Below are positions 27,601-34,214 of a stretch of 35,325 nt of DNA, piece after piece (positions within the stretch are counted from its first letter, which is position 1; each line of letters starts with the position of its first letter). Origin of the DNA: Calditrichota bacterium (GTDB lineage: Bacteria > Zhuqueibacterota > Zhuqueibacteria > Thermofontimicrobiales > Thermofontimicrobiaceae); NCBI GenBank assembly GCA_013152715.1, contig JAADFU010000031.1, forward strand, positions 1-35,325, read 5' to 3'. The notes beneath the pieces were generated by a model. That model saw only the letters and a list, made by a program, of their open reading frames with translations, did not search any database and had not been told where the DNA came from. Position numbers and translations under genes: made by a program.

Positions 27601-27817
27601 CGGTGATGTGATTTTTGCCGTCCCAGATGCGAAAATCCGGATTGCCGGCTTCGGTTTTCTTGGGGACGATGGTAATGTCAATTTTTTTTATTTTTTTAAT
27701 GTCGGTAAATTGCTCGATCAAGTTGTGCAAATGCTGGTAATAACTCTCTTCACGTGCATCCCCGCGACGCGAGGTGGCAGTAAGATTTTTCAGGTATTGT
27801 TCTAATAAATTTTTCAT
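24659..27817 (-). CDS. single-chain type ISP-like restriction-modification enzyme, no helicase
   Basis: A 1052-residue protein combining nuclease and N6-adenine methyltransferase parts. The N-terminus has a PD-(D/E)xK nuclease pattern: Asp61 in GNPDFRIW, then Glu76 and Lys78 in GYIEAKDP. A helical region of about 180 residues leads to the methyltransferase: RRGVYYTPEPVVDYIV (326-341), motif I-like DPAGGTLTFPAKA (from 366) and catalytic motif IV NPPY (487-490). The C-terminal half, ending in VWDYHIGGYQVLQKYLKDRKGR, is the type ISP C-terminal, target-recognition region. LlaGI-type ISP enzymes carry an SF2 helicase between nuclease and methyltransferase; no Walker A or DExH motif is seen here. 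No separate specificity or restriction gene is adjacent. The start has only a weak purine stretch upstream. Confidence 0.88.
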   Translation of the reverse strand: MKNLLEQYLKNLTATSRRGDAREESYYQHLHNLIEQFTDIKKIKKIDITIVPKKTEAGNPDFRIWDGKNHITGYIEAKDPSVTNLDYVENTEQLRRYLSTFPNVILTNFYEFRLYREGKKIAQAMIGRPIVAKKLRTAPPVENIDKFKELFDLFFSFSLPRVQTAHSLAVELAKRTRFLRDEVITVELSENGSKGRKHIVGFYEAFKKYLIGTLSEKQFADLYAQTITYGMFAARTRANGEFSRKLAFDYIPHTIGILRDIFHFISLGEPPKALQIIVEDIAEILHVADVNKILHEYMKSGKGKDPIIHFYETFLETYDPEVRERRGVYYTPEPVVDYIVCSIHEILKTHFALPDGLASQEVKLLDPAGGTLTFPAKAVRLAAEEFKEKYGIGALGQWIKKHILANFYAFELMMAPYAIGHLKMGFVFDDLGYKMSEDERFQLYLTNSLEMEEIEQIAIPGLSSLSEESHRAGKIKREQSVLVILGNPPYSGISANTNDWTEKLLKENLDDCQSYYEVDGAPLGEKNPKWLQDDYVKFLRFAQWKIQNSGYGIVGMITNHSYLDNPTFRGMRQSLMKTFDEIYILDLHGNSLKKETTPKGGKDENVFDIRQGVAIALFIKNKKKKKPRIFHADLFGLRKEKYEWLSQHSIIKKNYTQIHPQSPYYFFIKRDTEKIKKYLKWEKINEIFPVNSVGIVTARDHFVIGFNENELKNRMLQFRNLSQPDEVIKQAFNLKEKSNWKIKDARKIVNKITDIDDYIKEISYRPFDQRYIFYHKAMIERMRSEVMRHMQEENVALTIERQVKASRNWRHCLVSDIIIESSFISNKTSEITYILPLYLYPQKEKHTSRSGSTIMMVFDHKETYGRKPNISLIIFEKLEMAFGKRPSPEEILYYIYGVFYSNVYRETYAEYLKMDFPRVPFTADFALFKKIGRLGKELANLHLLKSPALDLPVARFQGSGDNDRVEKIDYKENEQRIYINKNKYFEGVAPEVWDYHIGGYQVLQKYLKDRKGRIMDEAPRFCRIITALSTTMEIQKKIDEIYPLVEDSVVEF

Positions 27818-27909
27818 AAAAAAAAGATTTTTTTCTTTGAGAAATTAAGAAAGGGGATCGATTAATGGAGACGACATGTTCTGCATTTTGCTTGCTCACT
27901 AATAATACC

Positions 27910-28032
27910 AATGACCAGTTAAATTTTATGATCAACTATTTTTATTGAAATTAGGTCGTAGGGGATGCATATATGCGTCCCCTACATTGTTTTTAACGTA
28001 ATATTTACAAGAATATTTTCTAACTGGTCATT
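27910..28032. mobile_element. MITE/REP-like non-coding element
   Basis: Perfect 12-base terminal inverted repeats, 27910-27921 (AATGACCAGTTA) and 28021-28032, enclose 99 bases centred on a 28-base palindrome at 27958-27985 whose arms (GTAGGGGATGCATA) differ at one position that can form a U-G pair. AATAAT occurs on both sides (27901-27906 and 28039-28044) and could be a target duplication, though the region is AT-rich. No coding capacity. Confidence 0.5.
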
Positions 28033-28050
28033 CATATTAATAATTAAGCC

Positions 28051-28085
28051 AACCGGAGCGGCGTGCTGATAGGCCGCTTCCGGTT
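28051..28085 (-). terminator. hairpin downstream of zinc peptidase gene
   Basis: Arms 28051-28062 (AACCGGAGCGGC) and 28073-28085 pair with one bulged base around a 10-base loop. It lies 20 bases after the peptidase stop codon, at the end of the minus-strand gene run. The tail is AT-rich but not a clean T tract. Confidence 0.55.
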
Positions 28086-28105
28086 AACTATTTTGCTATT
28101 CCGAA

Positions 28106-28792
28106 TTAATTATCGCTCGCCCCACGAATCAACAGCAATCTGACCAATTGCATAATTGCCACCGCCGTCGCCGCCACGTACGTCAGCGCCGCCGCACGCA
28201 GCACTTTTCTGGCTCCGCCAATTTCATCGCGTTCCAGAAAACCGCCCGACTCCAAAATCGCCAATGCCCGGCGACTGGCGTCAAATTCCACTGGCAGTGT
28301 GATGAGTTGAAACGCCACGGCTGCCAGGAAAAAGTAGATGCCCACGTCCATCAAAAATCCCGAGCTGAAAATCAGTCCGATGAAGAAAAACGGGAACGCC
28401 AAATTTGAGCCCAAATTAGCAACAGGAAAAATACTATGACGCCATTTGAGCGGCGCGTAGCTCACATGATGCTGAATCGCGTGCCCTGTCTCGTGCGCCG
28501 CAACTCCCAGCGATGCCACAGATGTGGAATGAAAATTTTCGCTGGAAAGTCTCAATTTTCTCTTTATCGGATCGTAGTGGTCGGACAAAAGTCCGTTCGT
28601 TTCTTCGATGGTTACGTCGTGGATATTATTCGCCAGCAAAATCCGCTGCGCCACTTCCGCACCCGTGATGCCGCGCCGAGAGCGCACTTTGTTGTACTTG
28701 GCAAATGTACTTTTCACTTTCATCTGCGCGTACATGGAAATGATAAACGCAATTACCAATAAACCAATATCAATAGGCGACAAAAAATACAT
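28106..28792 (-). CDS. YugP-type membrane zinc metallopeptidase
   Basis: A 228-residue integral membrane peptidase. The zinc site is HETGH (His100, Glu101, His104) in GVAAHETGHAIQHHVSY, the signature of the YugP neutral zinc metallopeptidase family. Membrane segments flank it: one at the N-terminus (IGLLVIAFIISMYAQ) and two to three after the active site. The start at 28792 is chosen because GGAGG (28802-28806) sits nine bases upstream; ATG 28798 and GTG 28801 would be too close. The family is widespread and its substrate is not known. Last gene of the minus-strand run that begins with hisS. Confidence 0.88.
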   Translation of the reverse strand: MYFLSPIDIGLLVIAFIISMYAQMKVKSTFAKYNKVRSRRGITGAEVAQRILLANNIHDVTIEETNGLLSDHYDPIKRKLRLSSENFHSTSVASLGVAAHETGHAIQHHVSYAPLKWRHSIFPVANLGSNLAFPFFFIGLIFSSGFLMDVGIYFFLAAVAFQLITLPVEFDASRRALAILESGGFLERDEIGGARKVLRAAALTYVAATAVAIMQLVRLLLIRGASDN

Positions 28793-28816
28793 ACTCATCA
28801 CCTCCGTTTATGATTT

Positions 28817-29050
28817 TCATATTTTTCTTTTAAAAAAAGTCCTGAACCAATCTTTGATTTTTTTTATCAGCTCTTCGCCGCGTTTTTGATCCAGCAATGC
28901 CACGCCCATGCCGAGCAATAATATTCCCGGAATCACAGGCAAAATCAGTCCCAAAATTCCAAAAAAGAACAAAGCAATGACATATTTTTTCTTTTCCTTG
29001 TGGAATTCTTTGATTTCATCGTAAAGAGAACGCTGCTTTTTGGTCGCCAT
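28817..29050 (-). CDS. small membrane protein, PGPGW/DUF454-like
   Basis: A 77-residue protein with a charged N-terminus (MATKKQRSLYDEIKEFHKEKKKY), a hydrophobic hairpin broken by Pro and Gly (ALFFFGILGLILPVIPGILLLGMGVALL), and a basic C-terminal helix (KKIKDWFRTFFKRKI). The PVIPGILLL turn resembles small two-helix membrane families such as PGPGW, but the assignment is tentative. AAGGAAA precedes the ATG. It lies eight bases after the kinase gene and 24 before the zinc peptidase. Function unknown. Confidence 0.7.
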   Translation of the reverse strand: MATKKQRSLYDEIKEFHKEKKKYVIALFFFGILGLILPVIPGILLLGMGVALLDQKRGEELIKKIKDWFRTFFKRKI

Positions 29051-29058
29051 AGATTTCC

Positions 29059-29991
29059 TTATTCAGGTAAATTTTTAATCAGAATCAGCCGATTACCGAC
29101 ATTCTGATCTTTCAAATAACAAATTTCGTCCACCGAACGACGAATGATGTGCAAGCCGAACCCGCCGGTTTTTCTTTGCTTTACTGCCATTTCCACATCA
29201 TAATCCCGATCAGGATTGAACTCAAAACTCGCGCCCCAATCGTGAATCACAATATAAAATTTCCCATTGCGACGAACGGCGTACACATCGATCCAGTAAT
29301 CCGGATTCGAAAAATAGGCATGTTCGACAACGTTTAAACTGGCTTCGTACGCTGTCACTTTCAATTTTGCCAGTTCGTGCTGATCAAAGCCAGCGTCTTT
29401 AGCTCGCTGCACCACAAAATCGCACACTTTGTACAGATTATCGGCAGAGCTGTTGATGCGCACTTTATCCGCTTCGCGCAAATCCAGCGATTGCAAAATC
29501 TCCAGCGCAATTTCTTCATTTCGATTATTTTCTACGTCAGCAGTTCCCTTTGGTTCCTCTGGAATTTCTTCGGCTGGCGGTTCCGTCCCCTTCTCTGTCT
29601 CCTGCAGCGACGCTGGTTCAATATCCTCGCCAAAATCAAAGAGAGCAAAATCCTCCGAAGGCTCAATGGACAAAAAAGTTCTCGGAGAAAAAGTCACCAA
29701 ATTATTTCGCACGAAAGTGTGCAAATTTGTCAATTCAACATCTCCGCCCAGCCGCCGCGCTTGACTGCTGATGCGGATGAAAAAGACGATCATTCTCGCC
29801 GGAGCAATTTTCACGTGACGCAAGTCGATTTTCAAATGAAAATGTCCCTGACGAAAATGGTCAAACACCTGCTTTTCCAGCGAGGAAATTTGCGCGTTAA
29901 TGTCGCCCGACTCATCCGCGACAATGGTAAAAATCTCCGGCGATGGCTGCTTGTTTGAAGCTGTCGAATCCAGTTTTTCCAAATGTTGCAC
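29059..29991 (-). CDS. STAS-like domain fused to RsbW/SpoIIAB-type ATPase
   Basis: A 310-residue cytoplasmic regulator candidate. Residues about 20-115 have the STAS-type alternation of an anti-sigma antagonist (HFHLKIDLRHVKIAPARMIVFFIR, RRLGGDVELTN), but the usual DSSG phosphorylation site reads APAR. An acidic Glu/Pro linker (about 120-160) leads to a GHKL ATPase: N box EASLNVVEHAY (Glu216, Asn220), G1 box DWGASF (Asp251) and G2 box TGGFGLHII. This is the arrangement of serine-kinase anti-sigma factors. The start codon is GTG, 14 bases after the polyferredoxin stop. No sigma factor gene is adjacent, so its target is unknown. Confidence 0.78.
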   Translation of the reverse strand: MQHLEKLDSTASNKQPSPEIFTIVADESGDINAQISSLEKQVFDHFRQGHFHLKIDLRHVKIAPARMIVFFIRISSQARRLGGDVELTNLHTFVRNNLVTFSPRTFLSIEPSEDFALFDFGEDIEPASLQETEKGTEPPAEEIPEEPKGTADVENNRNEEIALEILQSLDLREADKVRINSSADNLYKVCDFVVQRAKDAGFDQHELAKLKVTAYEASLNVVEHAYFSNPDYWIDVYAVRRNGKFYIVIHDWGASFEFNPDRDYDVEMAVKQRKTGGFGLHIIRRSVDEICYLKDQNVGNRLILIKNLPE

Positions 29992-30005
29992 TCTTATTTT
30001 TCTAG

Positions 30006-31571
30006 TTAAAAATTCTCGGGATAAATTCCGTCAGACTCATCCATCTCGCCCCAGCGTTGTTCCTGCGCATTCGTGAGGAAAATTCCTGCCGGGCCTGTCA
30101 CCGGGCACTTTGTCACACAAATACCACAGCCGATACAGAGCGACTCATCGACGTAAGGAAATTTCACCACGCGCGTGGAGCCGTCCTGCGCCCGTACCTC
30201 GCGCACGTCAAATTTGATCGCCTTGTCCGGCAGCGGACAATGTTCCTCGCAGACGAGACAATCTTCGTTCCTGTACCACGGAATACAACGGTTGCGATCG
30301 AAGTACGCCAGCCCCATTTTCAGTTTTTTCTTTATCTCTAATTCAAGGGGATGAATGGCGCCGGACGGACACACCTGTCCGCACAAAATACAATTATATT
30401 CGCAATAACCGTGCCGCGCGTTCACCATCGGCGTCCAGATTCCTTCCCAGCCGCTCTCCAGAAACGCCGGCTGTAACGCCTTGCCCGTCGTGGAACAAAT
30501 CTTTACGCACTCCTGACAACGCACGCAACGATCCAAAAATTCATCTTCCGGCAGCGCGCCCGGCGGACGCACCACAGCGCCCTGGCTCGTTTTATTGGGG
30601 AAGCCGGTCTTCACCAAACCCAGTGTCAACAGCCCGGTCGCCGTTGACCAGATGAATCTTCTCCGGCTCAAATCCGTCTTCTGGCGCGCAAAACGAAAAT
30701 TCATTTTGTAAGAAATCGCCTGCTCCGGGCAAACCTGAATGCAAGACATGCATTCAATGCATTCGATGGCATTCGCTGATTGGAAATCATCGTCAATGGC
30801 GTCCATTTTGCAAGAGATCTGGCATCTCCCGCATTTGGTACAGAACTTTTGATCAATGGAAATTCCTTTTGTCAAACGAAACGAAGAGACGAAGCCGAAC
30901 ATCGCCCCCAGAGGGCACAAGTAGCGACACCAGAATCGTTTAGCAAAACGGTTCAAAAGCAAAATTCCCAGAAAAATCAATCCGAAAATGACGCTCTGCT
31001 GAAAGAACAACGGCTCCAGCGGCAAAATACTGTTGCGCAAAAAATCATAAACTGAAAAAAGCGGATCCTGAAAAATGCCGAACTGCAGCAACAAATTCAT
31101 CGTCCCGTCGACAAAAAAAACGGCGATGGGATATAATGATGTTGTTGCCACCCGGGTCATAATCACAATGGGATCGAAAAACCAGATGAATTGAAAAGAG
31201 AAAATCGCCGCAACTAAAATGGCGAGCAGGATGGAAAATTTCCACAAACGAAATTTTCGAACTTTTTTGGAATCGGAACGCCGAAGTTTGCCTAACAGCC
31301 GATCCATCAAATCGATGGTCGTTCCCAGCGGGCACATCCAGCCACAAAAATATCTGCCCAGAAAAAATGACAGCGCCAAAACAATCAACCCAAAAATTAG
31401 CGTCGCCACGAACGCCCGCGTCGCGATCATGGTGATCACCGCCACCAGCGGGCTTATGCGCAGAAAAATTTCAGCCGGAACCCCGCCTTCGTAAGGATAA
31501 GTGGCATGAAAAAATAGGTAGAGGAAAAAAATAAGAAACAGAATTTGCGAGATCCTTCGTAACCGTTCCAT
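30006..31571 (-). CDS. membrane polyferredoxin, NapH-NapG-like fusion
   Basis: A 521-residue electron-transfer protein. Residues 1-230 are NapH/MauN-like: several membrane segments and two CxxxCP motifs (FCGWMCPLG near 75, WCRYLCPLG near 214). Two [4Fe-4S] ferredoxin motifs follow (CTKCGRCQISC from 244, CIECMSCIQVCP from 271). At 302-323 a twin-arginine motif SRRRFI precedes a hydrophobic stretch. The remainder is NapG/MauM-like: RPPGALPEDEFLDRCVRC, then CEYNCILCGQVCP, CLVCEEHCP and CIGCGICVTKCP, making about six clusters in total. Quinol or a soluble donor may be linked to an external acceptor through it. GAGGGA precedes the ATG. The upstream neighbour is a Tat-exported DUF362 protein. Confidence 0.85.
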   Translation of the reverse strand: MERLRRISQILFLIFFLYLFFHATYPYEGGVPAEIFLRISPLVAVITMIATRAFVATLIFGLIVLALSFFLGRYFCGWMCPLGTTIDLMDRLLGKLRRSDSKKVRKFRLWKFSILLAILVAAIFSFQFIWFFDPIVIMTRVATTSLYPIAVFFVDGTMNLLLQFGIFQDPLFSVYDFLRNSILPLEPLFFQQSVIFGLIFLGILLLNRFAKRFWCRYLCPLGAMFGFVSSFRLTKGISIDQKFCTKCGRCQISCKMDAIDDDFQSANAIECIECMSCIQVCPEQAISYKMNFRFARQKTDLSRRRFIWSTATGLLTLGLVKTGFPNKTSQGAVVRPPGALPEDEFLDRCVRCQECVKICSTTGKALQPAFLESGWEGIWTPMVNARHGYCEYNCILCGQVCPSGAIHPLELEIKKKLKMGLAYFDRNRCIPWYRNEDCLVCEEHCPLPDKAIKFDVREVRAQDGSTRVVKFPYVDESLCIGCGICVTKCPVTGPAGIFLTNAQEQRWGEMDESDGIYPENF

Positions 31572-31666
31572 CGTCCCTCGTTTTTTTGCTGAACCTTACC
31601 TTCGCAAGAATATTATTTAAATGTCATCCAAAAATTAATTTGTTCGTTTTGTTCGCTGCAAATATT

Positions 31667-32587
31667 TTATCCCAAACTCACTTTTTCGATTTTCAATTTA
31701 TCCAAATTCATCTCCCCAAGCCCGCGGGCATGCGCTTCTTTCAAAAATCCCAACTGCTCCGGTTGGAGACCAAACAATGTCGCGCCAAACGCATCCACGG
31801 CAACAATATCCGCACCGGCGATAATTGTATTCACCGCTTTGACATCGCTCAAATTGCCCCCCTGAGGCCCGTTTCTCAACAAAATCCGCACCGCGTCCAA
31901 AATAGTCAACTGCGGTCGAATGATCGTGTTCAAATCGGTAATTTTCACATTAAAATGATTATGAATTTTACCGCGATTCCCGCCGATGAGCCCCATCAAA
32001 TTTTTCATCCCCAAAGTCACGCGGCTCAGCGAATGGTGTTTGGCAATGGGCACGTTGATCAGCACATCCGCTTTCAGCGCATCGCGGTAAATCTCCCAAG
32101 TCCTCAACTCTTTGCCGTGAGGAATGCGCACTTTCTCAAATTTCTGTTTGTACATGAAACTGACATCCGCGCCGGCTTCCTTTGCTTTTTTCTGAATCTG
32201 GCTGCGCTTGTAACAGCGCCGCGCCTGATTGCAGGTATTGTCAAAAACCATAACTTTTAACGCTCCGGCTTCTTTGCACATGCGGACAATCTCCGCGACA
32301 ACATCGGGATTGGTCGTGGCAGCCTGTTCCGGGACGCGATCCCAGCCGATATTTGGTTTTACGACTACTGTTTGGCCTTTTTTGACAAATTTCGACATGC
32401 CGCCGAGCATTTCCACAGCCTTACGCACCATCGCTGCCGGATCGCCATTTTGGACAACCGCCAAATCTATGGGCAAATCTGGACGATTCGACTTGCCGAT
32501 AAGCGGCAGAGTGGACATCACTCCCGACAGCGCCGCTGTGGAAATTCCGGCGATTTTGATGAATTCACGACGATTCATTTTGGACAT
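31667..32587 (-). CDS. DUF362 family protein with Tat signal
   Basis: A 306-residue protein. The N-terminus has a twin-arginine signal: NRREFIKIAG followed by a hydrophobic stretch (ISTAALSGVMS), so the folded protein is probably exported with a cofactor. The body matches DUF362 (VVVKPNIGWDRVPEQAATTNPDVV, VLINVPIAKHHSLSRVTLGMKNLMGLIGGNRG, LTILDAVRILLRNGPQGG, VDAFGATLFG). No complete 4Fe-4S ferredoxin motif is visible, unlike some DUF362 relatives. The family has no firmly established reaction. The polyferredoxin follows 95 bases downstream on the same strand; pairing with it suggests a redox role. GGAACGGA lies before ATG 32587. Confidence 0.85.
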   Translation of the reverse strand: MSKMNRREFIKIAGISTAALSGVMSTLPLIGKSNRPDLPIDLAVVQNGDPAAMVRKAVEMLGGMSKFVKKGQTVVVKPNIGWDRVPEQAATTNPDVVAEIVRMCKEAGALKVMVFDNTCNQARRCYKRSQIQKKAKEAGADVSFMYKQKFEKVRIPHGKELRTWEIYRDALKADVLINVPIAKHHSLSRVTLGMKNLMGLIGGNRGKIHNHFNVKITDLNTIIRPQLTILDAVRILLRNGPQGGNLSDVKAVNTIIAGADIVAVDAFGATLFGLQPEQLGFLKEAHARGLGEMNLDKLKIEKVSLG

Positions 32588-32670
32588 TTTTCCGTTCCCT
32601 ATTTATTTCGAGTTTTCTAATTTTTACTTTCAACTTTTTCCGGCAATTGCTTCCGGCTAACAATTCCCTA

Positions 32671-33459
32671 TTAATTTTCTGCCAAAACTTTAACCGCATC
32701 TTCCAGCGCCATCTGTTTCTGTTCCCCGCTGTTCATGTCTTTTAGCGAAACAAGATTTTGCACTGCTTCGTCGGGTCCCATGATGATCACATACGGGATT
32801 CCCAGCCGATTGGCGTATTTGAACTGTTTCTTCAGATTAGCGCTATCGAGAAAAATTTCCGCGTTGACGCCTTCTGCCCGTAATTCTTTGACCAATTTCA
32901 GACTGTCAAGTTTGGTGTTTTCATCGAAAACAGTCACCAGCACCTTGGTGGAACTCTTTGCTTCCGGCAGCATGTTGAGTTCGGCCATCACGTCGATGAT
33001 TCTCTCGATCCCCAAAGTTGTTCCTGTCGCCGGAATGTCTTCGCCCAAAAACATGCCGATCAATTTGTCGTACCTGCCGCCGCCGGTGAGCGAGCCGATG
33101 CGCGGCTCCTCCACCACGGACTCGAAAATCGGGCCCGTGTAATAGCTCAAGCCACGCGCCAGATACAAATCTATGGTGTAATTTTCCGCGGCAACGCCCA
33201 GCGGTTCCAGATAGCCGATCAATTCTTTGAGTTCCTCGACCCCTTCAGTGCCGATTTGTGATTCCGCGAGCAAAGCTCCTACTTCATTGAGCACCGTTTC
33301 AGGCGAGCCATTAATTTCCAGCACCGGAAGTAATTTTTTGATCGCCGCTTCCGGTATCTCACGCTTGACGAGTTCCGCTTTTACGCCGTCGATGCCTTTT
33401 TTCAAACTTGTCAATAGCAACACAGACATCGATTCCCAGTTCAGCAGAAACGCCGGCAT
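32671..33459 (-). CDS. hisS: histidyl-tRNA synthetase, C-terminal part after frameshift
   Basis: This frame carries the second half of HisRS. True homology begins at KKGIDGVKAELVKREI (about base 33402); the residues before it (MPAFLLNWE...) are out-of-frame sequence. It contains the histidine-binding loop LARGLSYYTGPIFE, motif 3 region GGGRYDKLIGMFLGEDIPATGTTLGIER, and the C-terminal anticodon-binding domain (KVLVTVFDENTKL to the end, with YVIIMGPDE). It has no ribosome-binding site of its own. With the upstream frame it would make about 455 residues, normal for HisRS. Confidence 0.9.
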   Translation of the reverse strand: MPAFLLNWESMSVLLLTSLKKGIDGVKAELVKREIPEAAIKKLLPVLEINGSPETVLNEVGALLAESQIGTEGVEELKELIGYLEPLGVAAENYTIDLYLARGLSYYTGPIFESVVEEPRIGSLTGGGRYDKLIGMFLGEDIPATGTTLGIERIIDVMAELNMLPEAKSSTKVLVTVFDENTKLDSLKLVKELRAEGVNAEIFLDSANLKKQFKYANRLGIPYVIIMGPDEAVQNLVSLKDMNSGEQKQMALEDAVKVLAEN

Positions 33460-34039
33460 ACTCGACCAGACCGGTCAAAATTTTTCGGTTGTTAATTTTT
33501 ACCTTAAATTTTTCAAAACCCAGCCTCAGCAAAATCTCATTGATCAGCGCAATCGTCTCAGCGTCCGCTAACATGGAAGCGCTGCCGACGTTATCCGCAT
33601 CGCACTGAAAAAACTCCCGGTAACGTCCCTTCTGAGGCCTGTCAGCACGCCAGACTGGTTGAATTTGATAACGCTTGAACGGAAGCGTGATTTCGTTGCG
33701 ATACATCGCTACTACGCGGCATAGTGGCACCGTCAAATCATAGCGCAGCCCCAAATCGACGATATCTCGAAAATTTGTGATCGTAAATTCTTTCAGACTG
33801 TATCCGACTTTTTCGATGCCGGTCCCCCGCTTCAAAATTTTGAACATCAATTGTTCGCCTTCTTCGCCGTATTTTCCGGACAACACATCCAGCCGCTCAA
33901 TTGAGGGCGTTTCCAATGGCTGATAACCATATTTTTCAAAAACAGTTTTGATGATATTTATGACATACTGCCGCCTCAACATCTGTTCCGGCAGAAAATC
34001 CCGCGTTCCTTTGGGAATTCCCGGTTTAATCATCTCCAT
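33359..34039 (-). CDS. hisS: histidyl-tRNA synthetase, N-terminal part before frameshift
   Basis: Charges tRNA-His with histidine; essential. This frame encodes the first half of the class II catalytic domain: GIPKGTRDFLP at the start, motif 1 region, DLTVPLCRVVA, and motif 2 VWRADRPQKGRYREFFQCDADNVG. Homology runs to AIDKFEK, then the frame passes into RHRRRKSG, which is out of frame. GGGAGG seven bases before the ATG sets the start. The break lies at six consecutive T (33397-33402, A on the coding strand). Both halves retain intact motifs, so a recent indel, a sequence error or a programmed shift are all possible. Confidence 0.9.
   Translation of the reverse strand: MEMIKPGIPKGTRDFLPEQMLRRQYVINIIKTVFEKYGYQPLETPSIERLDVLSGKYGEEGEQLMFKILKRGTGIEKVGYSLKEFTITNFRDIVDLGLRYDLTVPLCRVVAMYRNEITLPFKRYQIQPVWRADRPQKGRYREFFQCDADNVGSASMLADAETIALINEILLRLGFEKFKVKINNRKILTGLVEYAGVSAELGIDVCVAIDKFEKRHRRRKSGTRQA
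33397..33402 (-). other. frameshift site in hisS
   Basis: The coding strand reads TTT GAA AAA AGG C. Moving from the first frame to the second needs one base skipped (+1, giving FEKGIDG) or two gained (giving FEKKGIDG, which fits the usual DKxxKxG spacing better). The run of six A is a typical place for an indel or for slippage. Confidence 0.75.
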
Positions 34040-34214
34040 TCAAATGCCTCCCAAAATATTTCTGATTCATTTCATTGTTTCACATTTCTGCTAAACAGCA
34101 TCAAGCGCGCTGCCTATTTATTATGCTTTTTACCATATTGAGAAAAAAAATTACCAACTTTTGCCAGAAAATTCTTACAAGAAACATCCCGAAGTAGACC
34201 CTGTGAAAATATAT

